Origin: a virus
Virus record (IMG/VR): IMGVR_UViG_3300030339_000043
Location: 1-60,345 of that record
Direction: 5' to 3' (one strand)
DNA length: 60,345 nucleotides
In this document: one piece after another, positions 1 through 13,300 of the stretch
Position numbering within the stretch: position 1 is the stretch's first letter
Layout of the letters: each line of letters begins with the position of its first letter
Position numbers and translations under genes: made by a program
Notes under the pieces: generated by a model
Told to the model about the DNA's origin: nothing
The model's database searches: none
What the model saw: the letters and a program-made list of their open reading frames with translations, nothing else

Positions 1-2
1 CA

Positions 3-422
3 AAATTAAGAAATCTTAAGAATAAGGTTAAGAAAAAAATATTTAAAGCTCAAGAAGGACAAGCAATGGATGGTGAGGTTATTAAATATGCTATTGGTGG
101 AAAAATGAATGTAATTCCCGAAGGTGCATTACATAAAAATTTAAATCATTATGATGGAGATTTAGGAAGTGCAGTTACAAATAAGGGAATTCCAGTGATT
201 ACAGTGGAAGATGGTAAAATAGAGCAACATGCTGAAATTGAAAAGAATGAGATTATATTTCACAAAGAAGCAACCGATAAAATGGAAGAATTTTTTACAC
301 AGTTTAATGATACAGAAGATCCAAAAGAAAAAGATCAAATTTGTATTGAATGTGGTAAATTTGTTACAGAAGAACTATTAGAGAATACTCAGGATAATAC
401 AAATCTTATTAATACTATATAA
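3..422 (+). CDS. Virion-arm protein, 5'-truncated by the window edge
   Basis: The frame is open to the left edge, so the gene starts outside the window; the ATG at 66 is probably internal, because the residues before it (KAQEGQA) read like the KAKEG start of the next gene. The visible part carries the string NVIPEGALHKNLNH, then NKGIPVI and an EIEKNEIIF stretch. I recall this arrangement from small proteins in the structural block of crAss-like phages, but I know no function for it. No membrane segment or enzyme motif is seen. It ends in TAA one base before the ATG of the next gene, so the two are probably translated together. Truncated gene, function unknown. Confidence 0.75.
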   Translation, partial: KLRNLKNKVKKKIFKAQEGQAMDGEVIKYAIGGKMNVIPEGALHKNLNHYDGDLGSAVTNKGIPVITVEDGKIEQHAEIEKNEIIFHKEATDKMEEFFTQFNDTEDPKEKDQICIECGKFVTEELLENTQDNTNLINTI

Positions 423-423
423 T

Positions 424-675
424 ATGAAATATATAATAAAAGCTAAAGAAGGAACAAGTATACATATTAATCCTGCAAATAAGGGAAAATTTACTGCCTT
501 AAAGGAAAGAACAGGTAAATCTACAGAAACTCTTACACACAGTAGTAATTCTCTTACAAGAAAAAGAGCAATTTTTGCACAAAATGCAAAAAAATGAAAA
601 CATAAAGAAGGCGGGGTATTAGTACAGAACTATAAAGAAGTTATTTCAAATATTTTATCAGAATGGAAAAAGTAA
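424..675 (+). CDS. Small basic crAss-like virion-arm protein (one TGA=Trp)
   Basis: An 83-aa Lys-rich protein. Its core, from IHINPANKGKFTALKERTG to FAQNAKKWKHKEGG, matches a small protein I recognise as widespread in crAss-like genomes, where a Trp sits in the FARNAxxWKH motif. Here that Trp is a TGA at 595-597 (residue 58). Under the standard code the protein would stop there, losing its conserved C-terminus. The basic composition suggests a nucleic-acid or capsid role, but that is inference. It overlaps the start of the DUF192 gene by 13 nt. Confidence 0.8.
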
Positions 676-1256
676 ATATTTTAATTGGGGGAAAATATTA
701 TAAAGTAGAACTTGCTCAAACTGATGAAGATAAAGAGCAAGGATTACAAGAAAAAACTGAATTGGCTCCTGATGAAGGAATGTTATTTCTTTTTTCAGAA
801 GATGATATGATGGAAGGAAATGGAATATGAATGAAAGATACTAAAATTCCATTAGATATTGTTTTTATAAGTGATGAATTAAATGTACTCTCTGTTCAAC
901 ATGGAGTACCATTATCAGAAGAACTCCTTACAGAACAAGATGCATATTATGTACTAGAAGTTAATGAAAATTCTGGTATTAAAGTGGGAGATGAATTAGA
1001 GTTTCAACCAAAACATAAACAACTTAAACCAGATAAAATGTTAGTGTTAAATTCAGGTGGAGAAATTCAAATGGAATTAGAAGGTGAAGAGAGAATTTTT
1101 TCTCGGGCTAATACAAAGATATTAATTAAGTTTGCAAAGAAAGCTGCAACGACGAATAATGAGAATGATTATAAGAATCTAGGAAAGAGAGTATTTAAAT
1201 TTTTAAAAGTTCAGGAAACTAATAACCCTGAGTATGTACAATCAAAAAATCAGTAA
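663..1256 (+). CDS. DUF192-like protein (one TGA=Trp)
   Basis: A 197-aa protein. The N-terminal ~115 residues show the DUF192 pattern: EQGLQEKTELAPDEGMLFLF followed by IWMKDTKIPLDIVFI. The Trp of the family motif (F/I)WMKNT is a TGA at 828-830 (residue 56), which is one of the clearest proofs of recoding in the window. The C-terminal ~80 residues are charged and not part of the DUF192 core. DUF192 has no settled biochemical function. The start overlaps the preceding gene, and the reading frame through the TGA is continuous to TAA. Placed in the virion block, so a structural or assembly role is plausible. Confidence 0.88.
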
Positions 1257-1261
1257 TTAAA

Positions 1262-1543
1262 ATGAAAGTAAGAAAATTTCAAGTAGGTGGAGAAGCACCT
1301 GCAGCTTCAGAACAAGGAGCACAAGGTGGACAAGGTGGACAAGGTAATCCACAAGAACAATTAGCTCAAATGGCTACACAAATTGTTCAACAGTTAGGAC
1401 CAGAGGCTGCTGCAGCTTTGGCACAGATGATTATGCAACTATTACAAGGAGCTGCTCAACAAGGTCAACAAGGTCAAGAAGCCCAGGGACAGCCAACCTA
1501 TCAACGTCAAGGAGGTAAGTTAGTATTAATAGGCAGACGATAG
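1262..1543 (+). CDS. Gly/Gln/Ala-rich crAss-like protein
   Basis: A 93-aa low-complexity protein starting MKVRKFQVGGEAP and ending QGGKLVLIGRR, with a central Ala/Gln/Met-rich segment that should be helical, flanked by GGQGGQ repeats. This N-terminus plus a C-terminal GGKL(V) tail is typical of a small protein found next to the giant genes in crAss-like phages. Function unknown. It ends in TAG, the only TAG stop on the plus strand, and a terminator hairpin follows directly, so it closes the upstream transcription unit. It contains no Trp. Confidence 0.75.
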   Translation: MKVRKFQVGGEAPAASEQGAQGGQGGQGNPQEQLAQMATQIVQQLGPEAAAALAQMIMQLLQGAAQQGQQGQEAQGQPTYQRQGGKLVLIGRR

Positions 1544-1551
1544 CCTACCTT

Positions 1552-1590
1552 AAAAGGGAAGCAGGGAGATCTGTCTCCCTTTTATTGTTT
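1552..1590 (+). terminator. Rho-independent terminator after the small virion genes
   Basis: GGGAGA (1564-1569), loop TCTG, TCTCCC (1574-1579), extended by an A-T pair and followed by TTTTATTGTTT. An alternative longer pairing joins AAAAGGGA (1552-1559) with TCCCTTTT (1576-1583). It lies 20 nt after a stop codon and 32 nt before the first giant gene, so it separates that gene from the upstream unit. Confidence 0.7.
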
Positions 1591-1610
1591 AATTTAAAAA
1601 TCGTAAAAAC

Positions 1611-4600
1611 ATGGCACTAGTCAAAAAATTAAAAGCGGGTGGATGAACTGAAGGAATATCTTCACAAGGACAAAGTTTTGCAGATTATCTGACAAAACGA
1701 TTAGATAGTACAAATTTTACTAGTAAAGGTGAAAGAGAAGCTAGAGACACCGCTGCTCAGTTCTTAAAATTATCACAACTAAGTAATTTTAATGATATAT
1801 ATGCTTATGATCCTGTTAAACACGAATATAGTATTGATAGTTCCAAAATAACTGATCCAGAATTACAAAAAGCAGAATGAGGTGGAAGTAGAGATGCAAT
1901 TAATAAAAATTTATTTGGATCCTATACTGGCAATCCTGATAGAAGTAATTATGGTGAAGAAAATTCTACAAGAAAGAAATATAATTCTTTAGTTGCATCA
2001 ATATATAATGATTGAAAAACATCATCACAAAATGTAAATCCTCAGGTAACTATTCCAAGATATGCATTAGATAAATCTTTTAGATCTTTAGAGGATTATA
2101 TGACAGGGACTGTTTTTGGTGGTAATGATGCATCTCGTGATACAGCATTAAAATCATGAACAACTGATGATGTAATCAAACAAAAAGTTGCTAAATATTC
2201 TAAAGAAAATGCTGAGGATTATTTAAAAGATTATGAAACAAATAAAGGAATTGATAAATTTACAGGAACTGAACATGCTCAAGCTATAAAAGCTATAACT
2301 GATAAAATTGATTTTACTAAACCAATTGATGATAATACATGAAATAGTTTAGTTGATGTATTAAATAGAACAGGTTCTAATCCTAATGGATTTTTATTAT
2401 CTGACGAAAGAAAAAAACAAATTCAAGGAGAGTATGATTTAGCACATCCAATAGCAACAGTACTTCCAGTAGTAGGAGAGAATGTAGTACCATCTCAGGA
2501 AAATCCTGAAAATACTTTAGCAGAAATACTTAAAGGAGAACCATCTTCAGTTGTAAATAAAACAGATGCAAGAACATTTGCAGGACAAGATACTACAAGT
2601 ACCGCTTATGATGTTGCAGGTATTGCAGGATTAGGTGCATCATTTGTTCCAGGACCAACAGGTTCTATTGGAGCAGGAGTTGTCATGGGAGCAGATATTG
2701 GTAAGATTTTACATGAAGAAGGAGCAAATGGTTTATTAAATCATAAATTAGATTTAGGTCTAGATGCTGCTTTTGTGGCATTATCATTCTTCGGATTAGG
2801 TGGAGTTAAATCCTTAATAAAAGCTGGACAAGTAGGAATGGATGCAACTAAGATTGCTAAACTTACAAAAACAGCTGAAGCAATTAGTAAAGGTATAGAA
2901 GGAACTAAAGAATTAGAGGCCGTTGGTACTTTAACAAAAGCAGGTTTTAATACCTTAGAAGAAGCTAAAGGAGCATCTGCATTATTAAAAACCGAAAAAC
3001 CTACTGCTGAAGCAATTGAATTAGCTACTAAATTAGTTGGTGAAGGAAAACCAATTGAAGAAACTATGAAATTAGCTTCACAAGCACTTGATTCTCATAT
3101 TGCAGCAGCTGAGACATTAAAAGGAGCAACTACTAAAATCATAGGCAGTCAAACTTTAGGAAACTTAGCTAAAAAAGCTACAACAACTAATTTTGCAAAA
3201 GTTGCAACAGCCGGAAAATATGGATTAGGTGCATTTGCTGGACAACAGGCAATTTCTGGAGGAGTTAACATTTATAAAGATTGAAAAGAGGATGGTGTTA
3301 AAAATACTAATCCTGAGGATTGGAAAAAAGTAGTAATGGGTATATCTTTTGCAAATGTTTTAAAAGCAAATGCTGGAAGAATGAAAGCTATTACTAACCA
3401 AGCTGAAAGAGCAAGTGTTACAAATGATAAAACTGCCTTTAATCTTTTGGATTCTGAAGGAAAACTTATTGATACAGGACAAGTAAAAGGAATTATTAAA
3501 CCTGATGCTGAACCATCTAAATCTTTAATTGAAAGAGGAAAATCATTAATAGGTAAAGGTACTGAGCCAACTAAAGAACAAGCTGAAGCAAGTTTAAATA
3601 ATTTAAAAAATAAAATAAGTTCTGCTTATAAAGAAACTCATGGAAGGGATTTAACTCCAGAAGAGTTAACACAAATTGATACAAAGAATTTAACTCATAG
3701 TTATGGACAATCTACTGGAAAATGAACTCTTGGAACTGAACCAAAATTAGTTACTGGAGATAGAGGCACAGATTTTAATGATTATAAATTAGCTAGAAAA
3801 CACTTAGGTGAAGGAGTTGTGACAGATGAAAAATCTGCTGTGGAAAAACTACAAAGTTTAAAAGAAAAGCTTCCAGTAAAAACTCCTGAAATAGAAAAAA
3901 CTAAAGTAGTTGTAAATCCAACTGAAGAAAAAGAAGTTGTTAAAACAACTACTAAACCAAAAACTTCTAAAGAAAAAGTGGAAAAAGTTAATAAAGTTAC
4001 TTCTAAAAAGAAAGTAGAGAAAAAATCTGAAGGAGGAATATTAAAAATGCAAAATGCAGGAAAAATTCCATTCAGAACTATGGAACAATTTGGAAATGAT
4101 TTTAGGTTTGATTCAAAAACTCAGGAATATAATAAACCTTGGTTAGATTATCAAAAATCTATTGATGATAATTGATTTAATAAATATGGATCAGATTTAA
4201 ATAAACAAATTTTAGCTAATAAGGGAACTTATCAAGTAAAAAATGCTTCTGATGTTCAACGTTTATTGGTTGATAAAAAAATTGGAACAGTACATAATTT
4301 TGTTTCAAATTTAATAGGGAAACCTACTGTTTCATCTGGATTAATTTCAAGTCCTATGACTCCTAAAGTTGCTAATATTAACACATCTGCACCAACAACA
4401 CCAGCACCTAATACTACAACATTAGATACAGATGGACTTAATCCTCCTGCAGAAATTCCATATACATCAAAACCATACATTGATCCAACACGATTTGTGA
4501 ATTTAGCACAATTTGTAAATACAATGGTTGGTAATAAAAACATTTTAAAGAATCAATTAACTGCTGCATCTAAATTTCCAATATTACAAACAAGTCCATT

Positions 4601-5114
4601 AGTTTATATGCGTACTAGTACACCAAATACTATTATAGCAGAACAACAAAATAGAATTAATAATAATATTGGTAAAAACATTGCAGAAAATACTAATGAT
4701 TGAGGAAAAGGAATTAGTGCAAGATTACAAGCTAATGCTAAAAATGCAGATATAACATCAAGAGCACAACAAGCAGATATTCAAAGAAATGATGCTATAA
4801 AAGGACAGGAATTATCTATGAATACTCAAATTGGACAGAGAAATCTTCAAATTATAAATGCTAATAAATCTGCATCATCTAATGCTGAAAAAAATATGTC
4901 TTTAGTCATGGCAAATAAAACTATGGCTGACACAACTGCAAGAAATACTTTACTTAAATCAGAAGCAATGACTTGACCAATGTGGCAACAGAAAAAAGCT
5001 ACATTTGATTTACGACAGAAAATTAATGATCCAAATCTTATTAGTATGCAGAAATATTTAGCAAAATTATCTTCTCCTGAGATTGAACAATTATATCGTG
5101 ATAAATTTACATAA
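1611..5114 (+). CDS. Large virion-arm protein, 1,167 aa (about 10 TGA=Trp)
   Basis: One continuous frame from ATG to TAA when TGA is read as Trp; the TGA codons include GGW-TEG near the start, KDW-KED and MTW-PMW. Three other Trp use TGG. The N-terminal ~330 residues are Asn/Asp/Thr-rich. Residues ~330-380 are Gly/Ala-rich and hydrophobic (AGIAGLGASFVPGPTGSIGA), a possible membrane-active segment. A Lys/Glu/Thr-rich low-complexity stretch follows near residue 790. The C-terminal ~200 residues are rich in Asn, Ala and Gln and are probably helical. By position at the head of the giant block it could be one of the large proteins that crAss-like phages package and eject with DNA. No enzymatic motif found. 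Confidence 0.8.
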
Positions 5115-5117
5115 GAT

Positions 5118-5435
5118 ATGAAAAGTTCAAAAAATGTTGATCCTAATATGACTTTTGAAAAATCTGCTTATGCTAAAGCTTTATTAGACAAAATAAAATA
5201 TGGAAATACATTAATGGAACAATATACTTCACCTATTTTAAAACAACAGGCTGTGGTACAATCTTATTCTCCTTATTATAAAAAAGGAGGAAGTATGTCA
5301 CAAGATAATAGAATAGAATTGGCAAAAATAAGAAATGAACATGAAAAAAGTCAAAAAGAATTGGAAATGTTTTATAAATCTATTTTTTTAGATAATGAAC
5401 TTTTACAAAAATCACTAATAAAAGTATTTAAATAA
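5118..5435 (+). CDS. Small virion-arm protein, 105 aa
   Basis: A short protein with a YYKKGG motif in the middle (residues ~53-58) and a charged, probably coiled-coil C-terminal half (ELAKIRNEHEKSQKELEMF). It starts 3 nt after the preceding stop, and its own TAA shares a base with the next ATG (TAATG). It lies between two large virion-arm genes in the same unit. No Trp and therefore no TGA. Not recognised beyond its position. Confidence 0.65.
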   Translation: MKSSKNVDPNMTFEKSAYAKALLDKIKYGNTLMEQYTSPILKQQAVVQSYSPYYKKGGSMSQDNRIELAKIRNEHEKSQKELEMFYKSIFLDNELLQKSLIKVFK

Positions 5436-7306
5436 TGAAATTTATACCAAAACTGCAACAAGGAGGTGGATTTGTAGCTTTTACTCCTTATATACCTTCA
5501 AGTCCAACTCCTCAAATGCCAACAACTTCTAAAAAAGATGATTCAGATAATTCTGGATCATCTATTTTAGATGATGCTCTTTATAAAGAAATGATAAAAA
5601 AAGATGTTGGTTTAACGAATGAAGTAAATCAATTTACATCTGAACTTGCAAAGTTAGAAGGTTCTGAAACAAATCCTTATTTACAACCTAAAAATAGATT
5701 AAGTTCTATAAAATTAATTGGAACTTTAAATGCATTAAGAGAAAATAAAGATGCATGAACACAATCAGTAAATGAAGCCTCAAAACAAGGTACATTAAGT
5801 GAAGTTGCAGTTGGTAGTAGAGGAGAATTATTTGTTAAGGATAAAGTGGGGACAGTTAAAGGAGTTACCTTAGCTGATTATCAAAAAAATAAAAATACAC
5901 AACAATTATTAACAGTTCAGGATTTATTAAACGAAAGAAGATTAAATCCAAATTTAGTTGGAAGAAATGATATTTTTAATGTTGCAAATGATGCAGTTAG
6001 TTTAAAAACAATTAAGGATGATGTTCTTAAATTAGTAAAGGATTTTGGAACTGATACAGAAATATCTGATAAAGTTTATAGTAAAGCACAATGGAATGAG
6101 ATTCAACATCAGATGAATGCTTCTAGAATAAACATTAAAGGTCCAACTCCAACAAAAGAAGAATTTGAACAATTACAAAAATTAAATTCACTTACAGATG
6201 TAAATAGTGATTATGTATCCGTTGAACAGAATAACAGTTCACAAAGAGGAAGAGTTGAAAAGGGATTAAAATATATTTGGGAAGCTATGGGTGAAAAGGC
6301 ACAAAATAAACTATCCGTAATAGCTGCTTTAAGTGGTGATACACCAGGATCTATGTTAATGAATATGATTAGTAATAGTGCTAATGATTCACATTCTGAA
6401 AAAGTTAAACCTGTAAAAATTGGTGATGGTTCTTCAGGTCAAAGTGATAAGCCAATGAATAATTTCCAGATGTCTCATAATGATAAATTAATGAGTAAGA
6501 ATTTAACATTTGCTTTTAATGATGCAAAACTTGGAGTTTTACTTAAAGGAGCAATTGGTGGAGTATTTCCATTAATGACACCCAATGATGAAACAATTCC
6601 TATGACATCAGTTCAAAATATAGCAAATATTGGTTATAATCAATTTTTAGATTTTGATAATGCTTCTTTTGGAAATAAATCATTAGAATCATATGATTTT
6701 AAAAATGTGGTTTATGATGGAAAAGATGCAGCAAAGGTTTATATGCCAGTTGATGATAATGGAAGACCTGATTATAATGCATTTAAAATCTTTAAAGAGA
6801 TTTATGCTACATATGAATCAAATAAGGATAAATGATCTACTAGTGAAGCAACTAGATTTTTTAAAGATCATAATTTTGATATCAAAATTGGTGAAGAAAC
6901 TAAAAATGGAATAAATACTAAAGTAATTATGGATAATAGTCATATTAAACCATTTTTAGTATTTTATGGTTATACAAATGATGGAACTGCTTTAGGAAAA
7001 GATAATCCTTGAGTAACTAAGTTAACTTCAGATGAAGAGAAAGCAATTATGCCAGATCTAGATAAAACTTGATCAGAAAAGATTGGAACTAAAATTAAAT
7101 CTACAAAACCAAATGAAGGTTGATTTGGTAATTATTATAAAGGGATGATTGCAATTCCTTATAGACCTGCCTCTAATGTTATTGTAGATAGTTTTAATGG
7201 AAGAGGTCCAACAGTTAAAGCTACTAAAAATAGTGATGTTCAATACAATTTAAATACAACACCTGCAGTACAATCAGTAAATGGTAATGCACAAGTACTT
7301 AATTAA
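5435..7306 (+). CDS. Large crAss-like virion-arm protein, 623 aa (5 TGA=Trp)
   Basis: Starts MKFIPKLQQGGGFVAFTPY, an N-terminus I recognise from a conserved protein just upstream of the giant RNA polymerase block in crAss-like phages, followed by a Ser/Pro/Asp-rich linker (residues ~20-48). The body is mixed helical with no catalytic motif seen. TGA codons occur at DAW-TQS, DKW-STS, NPW-VTK, KTW-SEK and EGW-FGN, and each neighbouring short frame continues in the same phase to TAA. Two Trp use TGG. Probably a structural or ejected protein; function inferred only from position. Confidence 0.8.
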
Positions 7307-7315
7307 TTTTAAATT

Positions 7316-10300
7316 ATGGAAATTAGAAAACCTAATGATATATTAGTTGCTACATTAAGTAGTCCAACTGCCACAACTCAGGATATGTTATCAGTAAATA
7401 TCAATCCTGATAACACATCCTTGTTAACTCAAGATGAATATAAACAAAGTCCGTTTATTCAGAATCAGTTTAAAACTGCAGATGGAAAATTTGATGATAT
7501 AAAATTTAATGATTTTTATAATTTAGCAAAGAGTCATTATTATCAAATGACTGATGATGAGTATTTAAAAGATATAAATACTGTATATTACAGTCCATTT
7601 GATGTTTCTAGACCAAAAAATGCAAACACTTTTAAAATTGATGTTGAATTTGAGAAGGATTTTAATCCATCTAAACAATTATTTAGTAGAACTGGAATAA
7701 ACAGTATTACTGAAAACGATTTTACACAAAAACAACTTGCACAACAGAATAAATTATATGATCCTAAAACTGATTCATGGTCAACAGAAAGTGTAAATGA
7801 TTTAGGTGTTCTTCAGAAATTATTTGGGGATACTTTAGTATATGCAACTTATAATGAAGATGGAACTCATTTTGATCCATTAAGCCAAAAAGCTATAAAA
7901 CACCAAAAAGGTGAATGAAAAGTAGACAAAGATGGAAATTATTTTATTGAAAAACTTGGTGATGGTGAGATTTATGGTAAAATAGTTGTTAATCCAAATG
8001 ATATATTAACTACTGATGGAACATTAGCTGATAAGTATAATGTTTTTGATGCAGATGAAAAAGATAAATCACTTGCAGGAATAGGTGTAAAAGTTGCAGC
8101 AGAAATTGCCCCATTTTTAATACCTGGAGTAGGAACAGTTTATGGAGGAATTAGAGCAGCTGTTACAATGGCCTCTATTTTACCTACTTTCTACAAATCC
8201 TTAGAAGGAATGTTATTAGGAGAAAAAGCTGATGCTATGGGTGGATTAGCTACCTCTGCAGAAAATTATATGGCAAAATTTGTCCAACAGTCAGTATCTG
8301 AGGAAGGAAGTAAATCTGCTTTATCAGTGGAGCAAATGGGTACAATGGTTAGTTCTATATTTTCCCAATTATATGAGCAAAGAGCTGCAGCTAGTTTATC
8401 AAAGATTTTTATGAGATCTAAAGAATTAGCACTACTTGAAAAACAAAGTGAATTAGCAACAAAAATTGGGCAAGAAGTAGATTTTGCAAAAATAACTGGA
8501 ACTATTACAGCAGAACAATCTGAAGTAATGGCTAAGGCAGCTATGGAAAAACTTCCTCAACTTAAATCATTTGAAAAAGCACAAAGTGCTTTATCTATGG
8601 GATTATCTTTAGGATATATGGCAATGTCTACAACTAGTGATATTTATGGTCAGGCAATTACTGGTGGTTATGATAAAAGAAGTGCAGGTTTTGCTACTTT
8701 ATTAGCTGCAGCTGGACAGTATGGAATCATGATGAATAATAGAATGGGTCATTGGTTTTTGGATAAAAGTACAGGATATACTGAAGAAACTAATAAAGCT
8801 ATGTTACGTAAAGCAGTTCTACCATATATGGAGGAAATACAAACTGGTTTTAAAGCAACTGAAACTAATATGGCAAAAGGTAAATTTCAACTCGCAGGAG
8901 TAGTTTCAAAATTTAAAAACACAATCGAGGATATTTTTACAACTCCATCTATTATTGGAGAGAATATGTGAAAAAATGCAGTAATTGAAGGTGTTGAAGA
9001 AGTAACCGAACAAGCTGTTCAGGATATGTCTACTGGAGTTGTGGATTTAATGTCTTATTTAGGATGAACTGAGAAAAAAGGTTCTATGAATACTTGGGAT
9101 GACACATTTAGTGCTCAGGGATTTCAAAAATATTTATCTAATTTAGTTGGTGGTGTAATTGGTGGTGCAATGTTTGAGTATCAACGCTCAGTTATTGAAC
9201 CATTGTTAGATCCAAAGAATAGTGTTGCATTAACACAGGATACTAAGAAAGATTTATATCAATTAATTGCAGATGGTCATACAGAGGAAATCATAGCAGC
9301 AGTTAATAAACAAAGGAAGAAATTAGGGAATAAATACATTACTCCAGAAGGAGCTGATGTAGAAAATAATGTAATAACAAATATTGGGGATAATGTTGGA
9401 GATAGTACAATGTCTAATTTGAATAAAAATTATTCACAAGCAGATGTAGTAGCTGATGAAACAATTAGAATAATTCAAAGACTTGATGGAATTTTTAATT
9501 CAACAGGACTTGGAGAATCTGATGATGAGGTTATTAGAAAAACAATGTTAGATTCTTTAATTCTTGATTCTCTTAAAAAATCTAAAGAAGAAGGAAAAAC
9601 TATAGGAATTGAAGGAATTATTTTATCTGATTATACAGAAAAAATTAATAAAATTCATGATATTGTATTAGAAATTGAGAAATTAAAACAATCTGAAACC
9701 GATACATTAAAAAATACTAAGCAAATTCAAAAATTGAAAGAAGAAAGTTCAATTTATGAAAAACAAGTAAAAGAAATGTTAGATGGCAACACTGCTGAAA
9801 AATATTTCGATCAAATGTCTATGTATTTAAATAAACAAATAAGTGATAAATGAGTTGTAATTGATAAAGATACTTTTACTAAAATTACTTATGGAAAGAA
9901 TTATCATGACTTAGAACCAGAAGGATTTGGTGTAACTCAAAAAAGAATTGATGATGAATTTAAAAAATATAAAGAAAATACTGATTTTAAGAAATATTTA
10001 GGAGTTGCAACTGAAGCATATAAACAATTAGAACTAGACTTTAATCCAAAACTAGTTGAATATATGACTAATGGATATAGTTATGAAAGGGACAAAACTT
10101 TTAAAGGATTATTAGATATTTCTCGTCAATTAGAATTGTGGAATATGGATCCTGAACATCGTGAAGCTAATCTGGAGCAATTCAGAGCGACTGTAAATAA
10201 CATTGAACAAAAAATTGGTAAAAAGATTGTTAGTTGAGATGTTATAAAAACTAATGTTGCTAAAAAAGTAATAGACCATGATGTTCTGATTAATTATGAA

Positions 10301-13300
10301 ACTGGGAAGAAATTAACAGAAGCAGAATTAAATCAAGTTGTTAATGCAGAAAGTGGAACAACTAAGAAGGAATTTATTGACAATTTTATCAGTACAATTG
10401 CCTCATATTTACCATCAGAAGCTATTGATTATGATGTATTATTAAATACTTTTAATGCAAAGGTAGTAGAATATGATCAACAAATAGATCAACAAATTAA
10501 TCAATTAATTACTCAATTAGATTCTGCAGATTCAATTCAGAAAGTTGACATAGAAAAACAGATGAAAGAATTGGATGATAAGAAATTAAAAGTAAATTTG
10601 ATGCCTTATGAACAAACAGAAACTGCACAAAATCAAATTATAACAAATAATTTAAATTTAAAAACAGAACAAGCTGATTTACAGTTAACTGATGCAGATA
10701 TTGATTTTCTAACAAATACACCAAATATCTCAACAAATGTTTCCTCTATTAAAGATTTATATGCTAACAAGGCAAAAGTTTTAGGTAAGTCAGTAAATGA
10801 TTTATCAAATACAGAGAAATATGAAGCCCTTCTTTCAGTTATTACATTATTTAATAATTATTATAAAAATAATGATATAAAAGAGTTAATTAATAATGAT
10901 GATATATTTAATCTAACAAGTATATTAGAATCATTTCTTGATTATTTTAATTCAATTAAAAATAAACTAAATAAATATCAGACTCTTAAAAATAAATTAG
11001 AATTCGCTGTAAAAACTCCACAATTCTTTCAAATCAATGACTATGGATTAGAAGAAATTGTTAAAGAGATTAAACAATCTAAAAATTTAGATAGAGAATT
11101 AGTAATACTAATAGAACAAAGATTAGATACTAAATTATCTTATATAAAAGCAAATTATTTTAAAGAACTTCAATTAACTAATGTTGAATTATTAGATTTA
11201 ATTGAAAATTCTGATAAAATTCTGGGAGATTTAGAAAAAATACAAAATGAATTAAGTTCTGATACAGAGGATTTGGAAACTGTTTTACAGAAATATAATT
11301 TACCTAAATATATTTCATTAGATCATATAGAACTATTAGATTCTGTTGGAGATTTATTAGGAATTTTACATGATTTCAAAAATTTTAAAAATACTAATAA
11401 AGATTATTTTAATACATTAACAGAATTAAAAGAAATCACTGATAATAAAAATCAGTTCATTTCAAACTCTATCTATGATTTTCTTTCAGAAAAAATTGTA
11501 CCTTTGCTAACCTCATCAGGTATTAAAAAATTGTCAATTTTTGATATCTTAAAAAATGAAGAACTTTCATTATTTCAAACATCTAATATCTCAAATTATC
11601 TGATAGAAGGTATAAGAACAACACAAATAAGTAATGCGATTGATATGATTTCATTATTAGAAAGTGTTGTAGAAGGAACAAGTTTAACAGAAGTTGATTT
11701 TGAACATCCATCTGGATTTATTGTTACAAGACAGAAATTTTTAGAAAGAAATAAAATCACTTCACCAACAACAAGTTTAAAAACAGTTCCATCTGATATT
11801 GCAGCATTAATGCTTAAAGATTTGGCCAGAATTAAAGTTAAATTGGAGACATTAAAAGAATTATCTAAATCAAACTCAGGAAAAATATATAATGAATCTG
11901 AACTTACAAGAACAGCTACATCTAATTTGGTTATAAAAGAATTAAAAGAAATTCTTCGTAAACCAGTTATTTTTAAAGAAAAACCTACACTTCCAGATCT
12001 TACAGATTTGTTAACAAATCTAGATGATAAAGAAGGACAGTTATTAAACATAAGATCAGCAATTTATCAGTACGTAAAAGATTTAAATTTAAATAATACA
12101 GAATTAATTCAATTATTTACGCAGATTTTAACGGATAATGATTTATTATTTAAAAATAATATTGATTCAATTTATAATATTGATGGTACTGACGAAATTA
12201 CTAAAGATGTAAAAGAACTAAGTAGAACAGATTTTGTTTGAATTCTGGCTTCTACAATGGTGTTAAATCCAAAGGATGTTAATAATAAGTTTCTTGCACA
12301 AGCAAAGATGGAAGGATTTAACAAAGTCCCATTCTATTCTCAAGAATTAGCAGCTGAAATCTTATATGCTTCAACAGTAAATCCTGAATTATTCTCAGCA
12401 ATTGTAAAATTAACTACTGATCCAGATTTAGTTACAACGGATTTTATTTCATATGTATTAGGAAATGCAGGAACAGGAAAAACAAGTGTTATTTTTAAAT
12501 CACTTATTACATTCCTGATGAATAATAATCCTAATTTAACTATTTGGTTGGCTGGACCAAAATTAGATCAAGCTGATTTATTAGAAACAAATGTTTTAGA
12601 AGGTATAGATACAAAACAATTTACAATAAATAAGTATAATAAAAGTACATTATTTGATAAACTAGGAATTAGTGAAATAATTAATGATATAAATAGTAAT
12701 AAAGACAAATCTCAATATGTAACTGTTCAAAGTGGTAATTCCATCATATTAAATGCAGATAAAATTACTATTAAAGAATCTGTTACAAATCTTCCAGATT
12801 TATTATTTATTGATGAAGTAACACATTTCACTGCTTTAGAATTAGGAGTAATTAATGAAATTGCTAAGAAAGCCTGAGCTGAGGGAAAATTAATTAAAAT
12901 TGTAGGAGCTGGAGATCAATCACAAAATGGTGCAAAATTCTTTGGAGCAAGTTTTAATGTTGACAGGGTTTCTGGAATTTTTACACCCTTTATAAATTTA
13001 GTTGTTAGAGCCGAAAATTCACAGAAAAGAGAAGATAATGATTATGTTTCTTCCTTGGTTCGTAAAAGTATTAAACACTTTAATGATTATAGAGTAGATT
13101 CTAGTAAGATTATGGGATTTATTGATAAAGGAATTTTATTGAAATATTATCTAGATGATAAAACTTTATGTGGTGATTTAATTACAACTGATAAAATAAT
13201 TCCAACTAAAGTGTTAACTGCATTAGTTAACATTATTAAGGAAAATCCAAAATCAGTTATAGGAATTTTAACTGATTCTGGAACATTAAATCCAAATATA

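Noticed and set aside
4256-4543. Antisense frame opposite the 1,167-aa gene, and similar antisense frames at 11596-12051, 13447-13680, 32747-33025, 37054-37296
   Set aside because: They lie opposite well-supported genes, have skewed composition and no motif; they are by-products of codon bias.
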